Source: a virus. From it: DNA of 64,000 nucleotides. The notes below the pieces were generated by a model. It saw nothing but the letters and a program-made list of their open reading frames with translations, was not told the origin of the DNA and did not search any database. The DNA lies in IMG/VR virus record IMGVR_UViG_3300036832_000975, positions 1 through 64,000 of that record; one strand, given 5' to 3'. Of this stretch, positions 9,303 to 18,346 are shown in pieces. Each line of letters opens with the position of its first letter. The stretch's first letter is position 1. Made by a program: the position numbers and the translations under genes.

Positions 9303-10420
9303 TGGCACAGAACCAATTTCTTCGACAAGCTCAGAACGCTCCACTGCCGGCGCCTGCCGAGGTCGGCAAGGTCCTGAACAGCTGGGATGGGTTGAAAAAC
9401 ACTCTGCAGCCAGAGCGACTAGGCGACAAGGACCTGGTCCGCGCGCGGAACGTCGTCCTGGATGACAGTGGACAACCGTCCCGGCGGCGCGGCTACACGT
9501 TGAAGCTCCACGGCAATGTGCACTCGCTGTTCACGTCATACCAGGGGGTGGTGCTGGGTGTCGTCAACAGTGAGCTGAGTGTCATCAACCCTGATTATTC
9601 TTACCAGCCGCTGGCGTTCATCAGCACGGACCCGGCGAGTGGCATGCTGCCGCTGGCTTATGCCCAGGTGGGCGACCTGGTCTATTACGTGGGCGAGATC
9701 GACCGCGGTGTGGTGAACGTCCCTGAGCGTAGTTGGAGTTCGTGGGGCGATCCGAACGATCTCTGGCTCTCTCCTGTCGTTAACCCGACCGAGACCTTAC
9801 CGCCGGTCGCCGGGCGGCTTCTGAAGCAGCCGCCGCACGCGACCTGCATGACCTACTTCAATGGCAGACTCTATCTCGGTCAGGGCCCGACGCTGTGGGT
9901 GACTGAGCTTTATCTATATAATTTTGTCGACGCGACGGCTGGGTACAAGTTGTTCGAGGCCGACATCACCATGATCGGGACGGTGACCGATGGCGTCTAT
10001 GTTGGGACGAAAGAAGGTATCTGGTTTCTGTCTGGGCCGACTTTTGCCGAGATGAAGCGCACGCGGGTCATGGACTCGGGTGCGATCCCTGGCTCCATGG
10101 TGGACATCTCCGGTGAGCTTGTGAACCCGCCTCAGGTGCCGCTCGTGGCGACAACGCCGATCGAGTCGGCGATCATGTTCATGACGAACAAGGGTGTCTG
10201 TGTTGGACTCGACGGTGGCAAGGTGACCAGCATGACGGAGACCAAGTACATCTTCCCGGATTCGGTGAGCGCCGCGGCGCTGTACCGTAAGCAAGATGGC
10301 ATCAACCAGTACATCGCTACGCTGCAGAATGCCGGCTCACCGACGCAGTCGGCGGCGATCGGTGACTATCTCGATGTCACGATCATTCGTGGGTCAGGAT
10401 TTCCAAACGGTAGGTCATGA
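9302..10420 (+). CDS. Beta-rich tail/virion structural protein
   Basis: A 372-residue protein. The ATG at 9302 overlaps the upstream TGA (TGATG); a GTG one codon earlier is less likely. The N-terminus contains WDGLKNTLQPERLGDKDLVRARNVVLDDSGQPSRRRGY, read here only as a pattern: phage tail proteins of this class often start with an 'N..l...G....RPG' segment before beta-propeller-like repeats. The rest is rich in short beta strands with G-x-L/V-Y patterns and has no catalytic motif. Position between the giant virion protein and the hydrolase supports a tail or tail-tube role. Confidence 0.55.
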   Translation: MAQNQFLRQAQNAPLPAPAEVGKVLNSWDGLKNTLQPERLGDKDLVRARNVVLDDSGQPSRRRGYTLKLHGNVHSLFTSYQGVVLGVVNSELSVINPDYSYQPLAFISTDPASGMLPLAYAQVGDLVYYVGEIDRGVVNVPERSWSSWGDPNDLWLSPVVNPTETLPPVAGRLLKQPPHATCMTYFNGRLYLGQGPTLWVTELYLYNFVDATAGYKLFEADITMIGTVTDGVYVGTKEGIWFLSGPTFAEMKRTRVMDSGAIPGSMVDISGELVNPPQVPLVATTPIESAIMFMTNKGVCVGLDGGKVTSMTETKYIFPDSVSAAALYRKQDGINQYIATLQNAGSPTQSAAIGDYLDVTIIRGSGFPNGRS

Positions 10421-11412
10421 CAATGGATAGACCAACGATCAGTGATGGTGACTACGGTTCGTTGGTGCGCCTCGTGCAGGAGTGCCTGGTGTGCGAATCG
10501 TTGGATGGCTCGTTCGGTCCCGAGACCGAGAACGCCGTAAAGGCGTTCCAGGACGCCCACAACCTGGACAACGACGGTATTGTCGGGCCGCAAACGTGGG
10601 ACAAGCTCGCCGAGGTCTTTGACCTGCCACTCTACCCGGCGCCGATGCTCAGGCCGTTGCCGAAGGATGTGGTCGACGAGATCGAGGAGGTCGCGGCTAT
10701 GAGTGACGCTGCCGACCTGATCTGGGACGATCGTGGTGTTGCGCCAGCGGGCTATATCAAGGGCATGGCGCTGGCTTACGCCACGTGCGTTCGCAAGTTC
10801 AAGATCGGCGATATGACGGTGCACGAGATCGCCAAGGCCGAGACCGGAGATACCGATCATGACGCGCTCGCGCTCTACCGCAAGCAGTTTCAGAAGCTTG
10901 GCATGAACAACAACGTTCCAGGGCGGAACGTGCTACGGAATGTGTTCGTGTTCCTGCTCGGGCTCGGGATGCGCGAAAGCTCAGGCCAGCATTGCTGCGG
11001 GCGCGACCAGAGCGCTGGAGAGAGCAGCCAGAGCGCCGACACTTATGAGGCCGGGCTCTTCCAGACTAGCTGGAACTACCATGTGTGCGCGATCGACGCC
11101 GAGACGCTGTTCGACGAGTATTATCACGCCCTAGAGCGCCAGGAGCCTCAGTGCCAGCTTGGGGCGTTCGAGAAGGGCGTGAGCTGCGACGGCGATGACT
11201 GGGAGAACTACGGCTCGGGTACGGGCGCGCAGTTCCAGGAGCTATCCAAAGTTTGTCCGGCTTTTGCGGTCGAGAGCGCCGCGGTGGGCATCCGCAATGT
11301 GCGCAAGCACTGGGGCCCGATCGGTCGTATGGAGGTCGAGATCATGTCCGCGGCTGAGGACCTGTTTCGGGAGGTCGACGAGATTCTGGCTGCCAGCGAG
11401 GCTGTTGCCTAG
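10417..11412 (+). CDS. Peptidoglycan-binding domain plus lysozyme-like hydrolase (virion-associated or lysis)
   Basis: A 331-residue protein. Residues about 10-68 form a PG_binding_1-type domain (LVCESLDGSFGPETENAVKAFQ ... DGIVGPQTWDKL, cited in parts). After a linker, residues 175-290 resemble a transglycosylase/lysozyme-like domain: E187 in the block GLGMRESSGQHCCGRD is the natural catalytic-acid candidate, followed by GLFQTSWN, typical of lysozyme-fold enzymes. There is no signal peptide. The start overlaps the previous stop. It converges with an antisense gene, with the two stop codons sharing the tetranucleotide CTAG. Because a separate amidase is encoded at 43528-44355, this enzyme may serve DNA entry from the virion rather than lysis; that division is inference. 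Confidence 0.75.
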   Translation: MTMDRPTISDGDYGSLVRLVQECLVCESLDGSFGPETENAVKAFQDAHNLDNDGIVGPQTWDKLAEVFDLPLYPAPMLRPLPKDVVDEIEEVAAMSDAADLIWDDRGVAPAGYIKGMALAYATCVRKFKIGDMTVHEIAKAETGDTDHDALALYRKQFQKLGMNNNVPGRNVLRNVFVFLLGLGMRESSGQHCCGRDQSAGESSQSADTYEAGLFQTSWNYHVCAIDAETLFDEYYHALERQEPQCQLGAFEKGVSCDGDDWENYGSGTGAQFQELSKVCPAFAVESAAVGIRNVRKHWGPIGRMEVEIMSAAEDLFREVDEILAASEAVA

Positions 11413-11801
11413 GCTGGGCTCGCTGTAACGCGCATCTGTTCAACCAGGACAACGCTAGTCGGGGCCGGGAAATCCACGAATTTGGAGGGGACGACAGTGA
11501 TCTCGCCGACGTTCTGGACGGTGATGGTGCCGTCTGCAAGAGTGGCTCTAACCTCGTATTGGTACGTGGTTAGGGCCAGGTTGGTCTGCTGGTCCGGGGC
11601 GATCTCGAACTGGTAGCCGCCCGTGGTAGGAGGATCGAGGATTATGCCAGTCAGGTCGAAGATCATCGAATTGCCCAGTGTGACGCGCAATCGTATGGTG
11701 GCGCTGGTGAGGTCGACGATGATGCCGTTGGCGTCTCGAACATAGCCGGCAATGACCCAGGTTTCGCCGATGTAGAAGGTGCCGCTCTGCCAGATGCTCA
11801 T
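11409..11801 (-). CDS. Baseplate/fibre-like beta protein on the opposite strand of the late operon
   Basis: A 130-residue, strongly beta-patterned protein with a YxxGETWVIAGYVRDANGIIVDLTSATIRLRV start region (quoted as a pattern), G-Y-Q-F-E and Y-E-V-R strands. It resembles the N-terminal domain of BppU-like baseplate proteins, which bind other tail components. It is the only minus-strand gene in the left late region. Its start lies 24 bases from the divergent start of the gene at 11826, and its stop overlaps that of the hydrolase gene. An AAGG lies upstream of the ATG. It needs its own promoter, or antisense transcription; none is clear. Confidence 0.65.
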   Translation of the reverse strand: MSIWQSGTFYIGETWVIAGYVRDANGIIVDLTSATIRLRVTLGNSMIFDLTGIILDPPTTGGYQFEIAPDQQTNLALTTYQYEVRATLADGTITVQNVGEITVVPSKFVDFPAPTSVVLVEQMRVTASPA

Positions 11802-11825
11802 GGTCTAACCTTAGGAGGGTTTCCG

Positions 11826-12380
11826 ATGTTGCCGATTCCTCGCGCGAAGTCGCTGCTGGTTCCCGATCGGCGATTGCTGGTACCTGAGGCCGGACAGATC
11901 ATTGGCGGGCGCTTCCTCGGGAAAATCATCCGGGCGAGAGAGGTGATCGACGAGTTTGAATGTAAAAACATCGTTGTCAATCAAGGACTTAACTACCTCC
12001 TGGGGGCTTCGCTCGGAGCTCAGTCGGTGGTGTCCTCGTGGTTTATCGGCCTGTTCTCCAATAATTACACCATCTTGGCGAGCGATACAGCAGCCACGAT
12101 CGCAGCGAATTCCGGTGAGGTGACGCAGTACACGGCTGGAACCAGGCAAGCCTGGAGTTCGGCGCCTCCGTCAGCTCAGTCGATCACCAACGCGGCGACT
12201 CAGGCGTCGTTCACGTTCAATGCGACGCTGACGGTTTACGGCGCATTCCTGATCTCGTCCTCGGCGATCAACGGCACCAGCGGCACGTTGTTCGCGGGCG
12301 CGCAGTTCGGCTCGCCGAAGTCGGTGGTCAGCTCGGACATCCTGCAGCTGACGTACACCTTCACCGCAGCATCTGCGTAA
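11826..12380 (+). CDS. Tail/fibre-associated beta-rich protein
   Basis: A 184-residue protein with a strong Shine-Dalgarno sequence (AGGAGG, 7 bases before ATG). The N-terminal 45 residues are basic and helical. The remainder is Ser/Thr/Ala-rich beta sequence with NQGLNYLLGASLG and FIGLFSNNYT blocks that recall conserved phage 'receptor-binding-adjacent' proteins. No catalytic residues. It begins a run of fibre/spike genes (to 16185). Function inferred from neighbours. Confidence 0.55.
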   Translation: MLPIPRAKSLLVPDRRLLVPEAGQIIGGRFLGKIIRAREVIDEFECKNIVVNQGLNYLLGASLGAQSVVSSWFIGLFSNNYTILASDTAATIAANSGEVTQYTAGTRQAWSSAPPSAQSITNAATQASFTFNATLTVYGAFLISSSAINGTSGTLFAGAQFGSPKSVVSSDILQLTYTFTAASA

Positions 12381-12394
12381 GACAGGGGGCCATC

Positions 12395-12829
12395 ATGGCT
12401 GGCGGTAAGGGCAGTACGTTCGATAACGATCTCCTTAAACTAATTTTGAATGGTGTCGCGATTGCCAATATTGCGGACAACGCAGCGTCGAGCCCGTTGA
12501 CGAATTTGTATCTTTCGCTTCACACGGCTGATCCCGGCGCAGGTGGGAGCCAGACCACCAGCGAGGCGACCTATGGCGCCTATACTCGGATGGCGGTACC
12601 GCGCACGTCGTCGGGCTTCACGGTGTCCGGCACGTCAGCGACGCTGACGTCGTCAGTGGTTTTTCCGACTGCGACCGGCGGTAGCGAGACAGAGACCTGG
12701 TCTGCACTTGGTACAACGATAACCGGAGCTGGCAAAATCCTCTATCGTGGACCGATCACACCAAGCCTCTCAGTTTCGACGGGTGTATCGCCGCAGCTCA
12801 CGACTGGGACAACGATAACAGAAAGCTGA
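12395..12829 (+). CDS. Tail fibre-like protein, paralogue of the protein at 59902
   Basis: A 144-residue protein containing LYLSLHTADPGAGGSQTTSE followed by a Y-R-x-A-V-P-R-T block. This pattern is shared almost position by position with the protein encoded at 59902-60339 (ISIALHTADPGTGGTQSTSE), so the two are paralogues. Proteins of this type are common in phage late operons near tail fibres and are taken as minor tail or fibre components. An AGGGGG ribosome binding site precedes the ATG. Confidence 0.65.
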   Translation: MAGGKGSTFDNDLLKLILNGVAIANIADNAASSPLTNLYLSLHTADPGAGGSQTTSEATYGAYTRMAVPRTSSGFTVSGTSATLTSSVVFPTATGGSETETWSALGTTITGAGKILYRGPITPSLSVSTGVSPQLTTGTTITES

Positions 12830-12833
12830 TCCC

Positions 12834-14357
12834 GTGGCAGATTGGTATGTTTCGTCGGTAGCCTGGGCCGCAATTTCTCAGTTTGCGGCAAGTCACGCCT
12901 ACAGCATCGGCGATGTTGTCAGACCTTTAACGACGCCTGCGGCTGGTAAGGAATACGCTTTCCGGTGCACGACGGCGGGGACTTCCAGCACCGAGCCCGC
13001 CTGGCCGACCGCCAACAACGGCACGGTCGCCACGGGCGGGGCGACGTTCACCAACGTCACGGGCCAGAGCACTTACGGCTGGGGCGCCGCGGCAGGCACG
13101 CTGTTCGCCCTGACCTATGCTACGGCGTTTGTGACCCGTCCGGTGGTCGGCGATCGGGTGTTTCTGTCGAGCGACCACAGCGAGAGCGTCACTGGAGATC
13201 GCACATACGCGTTCAACACGAACACCGGCGCATTCGGGGTCATCGAGTTTCTTTCTGTTAACCGTGCGGGTTCGGTGCCGCCAGTTGCAGCTGATCTCAC
13301 GGCCGGCGCAGCCATCAGCATTACGTCCACTGCGTCTAATAGTCTGACGCTGGATGCGTACTGTAGTTACTACTGGCAAGGCGTCAACTTCAGTGTCGTC
13401 GGGGCGTCGGCGGGAGCGATGCAATTCAACACCAGCGGCACGAAGGTTAATTATCTAAAGAATTGCGCCATAAGTTTTGCCAACGGCTCTATGAGGAGTG
13501 GCAACACTGCGAAGGTCGTATTCGACAATACGACTGTTCAATTCGGAGCAGCTGGCAACTCCATTCAGACCTCCACCGCCACGTTCGACCTCGTCTGGCT
13601 GAACACATCCTCGGCGGTTGTCGGCCCGACCTACCCGACGAACTTGTTCACCTTGGGCTCCGGGCAGTTCTCGATCGCATGTCGCGGCGTGGACCTCAGC
13701 GCCATCACCGGCACCTTGGTGGCGCCTGGTTCCGGAGGCGGCGTCAAGGCGCTTTTTGATAGCTGCAAGATTGCATCTAGCGTTGTCCGCTACCCTTCGT
13801 CCAGCGGCACTCTTGCTGTTGAAGAGGTCGAGCTGGTGAACTGCTGGGACGGCACCAACGTGCTCAACGAGCGATACACTCCTGCTGGTGGGATCACCAC
13901 AGACCACAGCACCTACCTCAGCGGTGGGGCGCAGGACGACGTCGGCAATTACAGCCTCAAGCTGGTGTCGAATACACGTTCGGACTTCTGCGCACTGCCA
14001 CTCGATTGTTTCATATTCGACGTGGAGAATACACCGACAGGATCATCCAAGACGGCCACGGTGGAGATCATCTCCTCGGGCACGCTCAACAACAACGACA
14101 TCAGGCTATTGCTGGAATACATGGGCGCGTCAGGCAATCCAGTCGCCAGCTTCGTCGACAGTCTGGCGACCGTACTGACCGCCGCATCGGCGTTGTCGTC
14201 GTCTTCGAGCACCTGGAACAGCCCGCCGTCGACGCCGCAGAAACAGTTGCTGCAGGCGACCTTCACGCCGCAACGGGCGGGACGGGTGCGTGGCCTGGTG
14301 AGGTTGGGCAAGGTCTCCAGCACAGTCTGGATCAACCCGCAGATTGCGATAACGTGA
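12834..14357 (+). CDS. Putative tail fibre or spike, right-handed beta-helix type
   Basis: A 507-residue protein starting at GTG four bases after the previous stop; no ATG start is available nearby. The N-terminal 90 residues contain WPTANNGTVATGGATFTNVTG-type sequence, typical of carbohydrate-binding or adaptor modules of fibres. The central part has regularly spaced V/I-x-F/L and N/D residues compatible with a parallel beta-helix. No glycosidase residues can be assigned. It is grouped with two other fibre-like genes. Receptor binding is inferred. Confidence 0.6.
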   Translation: MADWYVSSVAWAAISQFAASHAYSIGDVVRPLTTPAAGKEYAFRCTTAGTSSTEPAWPTANNGTVATGGATFTNVTGQSTYGWGAAAGTLFALTYATAFVTRPVVGDRVFLSSDHSESVTGDRTYAFNTNTGAFGVIEFLSVNRAGSVPPVAADLTAGAAISITSTASNSLTLDAYCSYYWQGVNFSVVGASAGAMQFNTSGTKVNYLKNCAISFANGSMRSGNTAKVVFDNTTVQFGAAGNSIQTSTATFDLVWLNTSSAVVGPTYPTNLFTLGSGQFSIACRGVDLSAITGTLVAPGSGGGVKALFDSCKIASSVVRYPSSSGTLAVEEVELVNCWDGTNVLNERYTPAGGITTDHSTYLSGGAQDDVGNYSLKLVSNTRSDFCALPLDCFIFDVENTPTGSSKTATVEIISSGTLNNNDIRLLLEYMGASGNPVASFVDSLATVLTAASALSSSSSTWNSPPSTPQKQLLQATFTPQRAGRVRGLVRLGKVSSTVWINPQIAIT

Positions 14358-14361
14358 AGCC

Positions 14362-16185
14362 GTGGCTAGCACCTATGTCATTAGCTCGCCGCGGGCCGGC
14401 ATAGGTTCAACGGTCGTCCAAGAGACGGCACGCGGTACTTACGTTGCCAACGATTTCATCATTTACGAGACCTCCATCATTCCTGCGCCAGGTGCGGCGC
14501 AGATGGACGGCGTGGCGAGCGTCTCCTTTGCTGGTCACACTGTAGTCGCACGCGCTGCGCAGATGGATGGCCACGCCGATGTGTTTGCCACTGGCGCCTT
14601 TTTGGCGCCTGGCGCAGCTAATATGAACGGCGTTGCGTCCGTCACCGTCAACAGCCTCACACTGTTGGGCGGTTACGCTCGTATGGACGGCCGAGCTCAG
14701 GTACAGGCCGCCAGCACTACTTTTGCTTCGGGCGCAGCCAACATGGACGGCCGCGCTTCGGAGGTGGTTGCGCAAAGCGTCCTTGGTGCGGGCCTCGCCG
14801 AATTCGGTGGCGCTGCCTCGATGATCGCGGTCGCGCCGCATAGATTCAATGTCGCCATGCTGGAGAATATCATCGGCAGCGGAACTACATTACTTCGCAC
14901 TGGTTATAGGGCTACTATGCTGCAAGGTATTGTCGGCGGCGAACTTCTGAAGCCTTTGGCTCATTATAGATGGACGTTTCACGATACCATTAATTCGGCT
15001 GGTTCTATAAGCTATCACATGAAGTTTATACGGACACTCCGGGATGTCGTTATTACCCTGACTCCGAGTTTGAAGCCGCATTCGCAATTTCACTATGTCT
15101 TTACTTCTCCGATCAGTGTGCGACCGACATTGGCTTCGGAATGGTTTGCGGTTCTTAGCTTGGTGCAGAATTTGCTCGTAGGTCAAACTATGAGCCCAAA
15201 GTTCATCTGGGGCCGGGTGCTGACGCAGGCGATCAAAATCTCTGTTGCCTTGGGTTCCAGAGGGCAGCATGAAGTAATTTTGGCACAGCTGCTCGAGCTT
15301 GCCGAGGTCGAAGGTTTCAAGCTCAGGCACCCTGTCACTCTGAGCCAGAACATCGATCTATCCTCGTTGCCAGTCGGCGGGATCAGCTTAAAATTGTTGC
15401 AGAAACTCCTAGTAGCAGCAACGGTAGCACCGGCGTTCAGCTATCACTTCACGCTCGCTGGTCGGATAATCGCCGACGATATTCTCGAACATCTCGTCGG
15501 CGAGATATTGGCGGAGCTGTTCACTGTACATGATACCCTGGGTCGGCAATTCGTTTCGAACAGTTTGCTGGCGCAGTTGCTTACTGTGCAGCCGGCTCTT
15601 ACCAACACGCTGGTTTTGAAGATCGTCGGGGATATCCAGCTGAGTCCGGAACAGCTGGTGAGCATGCTGTATCGGGGCGACGAGCTACTGGACGGCGTGA
15701 CGATTACCGCACTGTACATCAGTCCTTCTGGAACAACCACGACCTGGGCGGTGAATACCAGGACTAATGCGGTTACCGAGTATATGAATTACGATTTTAG
15801 GTCGTTTACGAAGATGGGTGATCGATACATTGCGGCTGGTTCCGATGGGCTGTATGAGCTGGACGGCGACACCGACGACGGCAAGCTGATCATCTCCGAG
15901 TTGATGAGCGGGTATCTCCAGCTCAACGAGAAGAAGCTGTTCGGCATCAAGGGAGCTTACGTGGCGATCCGCGGCGGTGGAAGATTTTACCTGAAGCTGA
16001 TCGCTGGCGACGGACGCACGTATGTTTATGAACTCAAATCTCAACCCAACTTGATGACGACGAAGGTCAAAGTCGGTAAGGGCATCAGCACGACCTACAT
16101 GGCTTTCGATCTCGTGACCGAGGGCCAGGACTTCGATCTGGATAGTCTCGAGTTCATTCCGATGACGCGCGGAAGGAGAGTATGA
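14362..16185 (+). CDS. Repetitive tail fibre-like protein
   Basis: A 607-residue protein starting at GTG. Residues about 40-155 hold five copies of a roughly 28-residue unit with core GAAxMDGxAxV (AAQMDGVASV, AAQMDGHADV, AANMNGVASV, YARMDGRAQV, AANMDGRASE). The middle (about 165-440) is hydrophobic and lower in GC. The C-terminal 150 residues have GDRYIAAGSDGLYELDGD and beta-hairpin repeats. The repeat architecture suggests an elongated fibre. It is translationally joined to a small two-helix membrane protein (overlap at 16182). Confidence 0.6.
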   Translation: MASTYVISSPRAGIGSTVVQETARGTYVANDFIIYETSIIPAPGAAQMDGVASVSFAGHTVVARAAQMDGHADVFATGAFLAPGAANMNGVASVTVNSLTLLGGYARMDGRAQVQAASTTFASGAANMDGRASEVVAQSVLGAGLAEFGGAASMIAVAPHRFNVAMLENIIGSGTTLLRTGYRATMLQGIVGGELLKPLAHYRWTFHDTINSAGSISYHMKFIRTLRDVVITLTPSLKPHSQFHYVFTSPISVRPTLASEWFAVLSLVQNLLVGQTMSPKFIWGRVLTQAIKISVALGSRGQHEVILAQLLELAEVEGFKLRHPVTLSQNIDLSSLPVGGISLKLLQKLLVAATVAPAFSYHFTLAGRIIADDILEHLVGEILAELFTVHDTLGRQFVSNSLLAQLLTVQPALTNTLVLKIVGDIQLSPEQLVSMLYRGDELLDGVTITALYISPSGTTTTWAVNTRTNAVTEYMNYDFRSFTKMGDRYIAAGSDGLYELDGDTDDGKLIISELMSGYLQLNEKKLFGIKGAYVAIRGGGRFYLKLIAGDGRTYVYELKSQPNLMTTKVKVGKGISTTYMAFDLVTEGQDFDLDSLEFIPMTRGRRV

Positions 16186-16355
16186 TGCAGAATATTGGGT
16201 TAGTGCTCATGGTGTTCGGCTTCGTATGCGCGGTGCTGGCTGCGGTGTGGCAACCACAACCAGCTCCATGGTGGCATCTCGGGTGGGCTGCGATTGCGTT
16301 CTGGCTGGCGGCCGAGATTTTCGGCGGCGTCGGACGCCTGTTCGGCACGCATTGA
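16182..16355 (+). CDS. Small two-helix membrane protein, holin candidate
   Basis: A 57-residue protein too short for routine ORF lists. Two hydrophobic segments, about residues 5-22 (IGLVLMVFGFVCAVLAAV) and 30-47 (WWHLGWAAIAFWLAAEIF), are joined by a short Pro-rich turn. The start has an excellent AAGGAG ribosome binding site and overlaps the previous stop. Size and topology fit a small class II holin, and a peptidoglycan hydrolase is encoded 5 kb upstream, but small membrane proteins of other function are equally possible. Confidence 0.65.
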   Translation: MMQNIGLVLMVFGFVCAVLAAVWQPQPAPWWHLGWAAIAFWLAAEIFGGVGRLFGTH

Positions 16356-16361
16356 TCCGTC

Positions 16362-17032
<671 letters not shown>

Positions 17033-17033
<1 letters not shown>

Positions 17034-18343
17034 TGAGCTATCTAATTATTAATCCCGAGACTGACATGGATATGAGTAAGGCCGTCATATCAGTCTGGTT
17101 CAGGATACCAAAAGAATCAGCCGATGCCGTTCGTGCAGAAGTTCCGCCATATTATCCCTGGACGGTAATGTGGGGAGTGATTCCAATTATCACGTGGGGA
17201 CCGCAGCCAATGGCGGGGACCGGCACGGATACACCAGTCTATCAAAAAGCTCTTCAATTTCCGAGTAACCCGATCGTCGTACATAAGATTACATTCGAGG
17301 GTCCGCCTCGGCCAGTAAGTCCTTCTTTTATTGGTGTGTTTGTTGGTGGTAAAGATAACAATCCTGACGCTCAACTACTGATGGTTAACATCCAGACTGC
17401 AACTTTTGCTACCGGTAAGGGCCTATATACACCAGTCACAGGCTGGAGTGGAACTGATACTGGGTTTGTTTTACAGGTGCCTATTGATAGTCCGTATCTG
17501 GGCGATCCTATTTATATAAACGTGGAATATACAACGACAGATATGAGCAACGAATATCTGGCATTGAAGCCAGATTCTTTTGGCACGACAACTTCTAACC
17601 ATGTTACTGTGGCTTTCGATAAGTGGCATCATTTATTAATCTCATGGGACCTTAATGACCGTAAAATGTGGTGCGCTCTTGATGACGTGAATTTAACTGG
17701 ACGTGATTTGCCCGCGTGGAACGATCCATCTGCAGGAGATAACCCAAATCAGAATTGGTCTAGTAACGAATTTGGCAACCAGCCGACTGAAAGTCGGCCT
17801 GATGTAGAAGTAACACTTACTAAAATAAATGTACCAGTTACACCTATTAATATTCCGGCTGCAGAAGTTAAGTCAAATGAGGGTGATACGTTTGTCATTA
17901 CTACTAAAAACCTGGTTAAGCATGTTGAGCTAGCAGAACTTTTGATGTTCACCGATATCACGCTGGATACTAGTATAGAAAATAACCGTCGTTTGTTCAT
18001 CACCAAACCCAATAAAAAGGGGGAACAATTCCCGACCAACCCGTCACCGATCTATATACCTATGCGCAAATTCGCTTTCGGCGATCCCGCGAACTGGGAG
18101 CCTGGTGCTGACAATCCCGCCTTTGTTCCTCCACTGTTCGACCCCAGCGCCACACCCACCTCGATCAAGGCTCTTTCGCGTGCGGAGAGCCGAGGCGGCA
18201 CGGCGGACATCGACTTCACGAAATGTTGCATCAACTGGCAGATGGGGCGGAACCTGGGGATCGCCAAGTGTAAGGTTGAAAAAGTCGGGAAGATCAAGGC
18301 ATATTTATCAGACCCCAAGATAAAAACCGACACCGGAGGCTAG
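17033..18343 (+). CDS. LamG/concanavalin-like structural protein
   Basis: A 436-residue protein. The block VTVAFDKWHHLLISWDLNDR (about residues 190-210) is the typical 'W.H...s.d' signature of LamG-like jelly-roll domains, which bind carbohydrate or ligands at the tip of fibres. The start codon overlaps the previous stop (TAATG) with AGGAG upstream. The DNA for roughly the first 340 codons is clearly richer in A and T than the last 95 codons and the neighbouring genes, which suggests acquisition by recombination with a join near 18060. Confidence 0.55.
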
Positions 18344-18346
18344 GTC

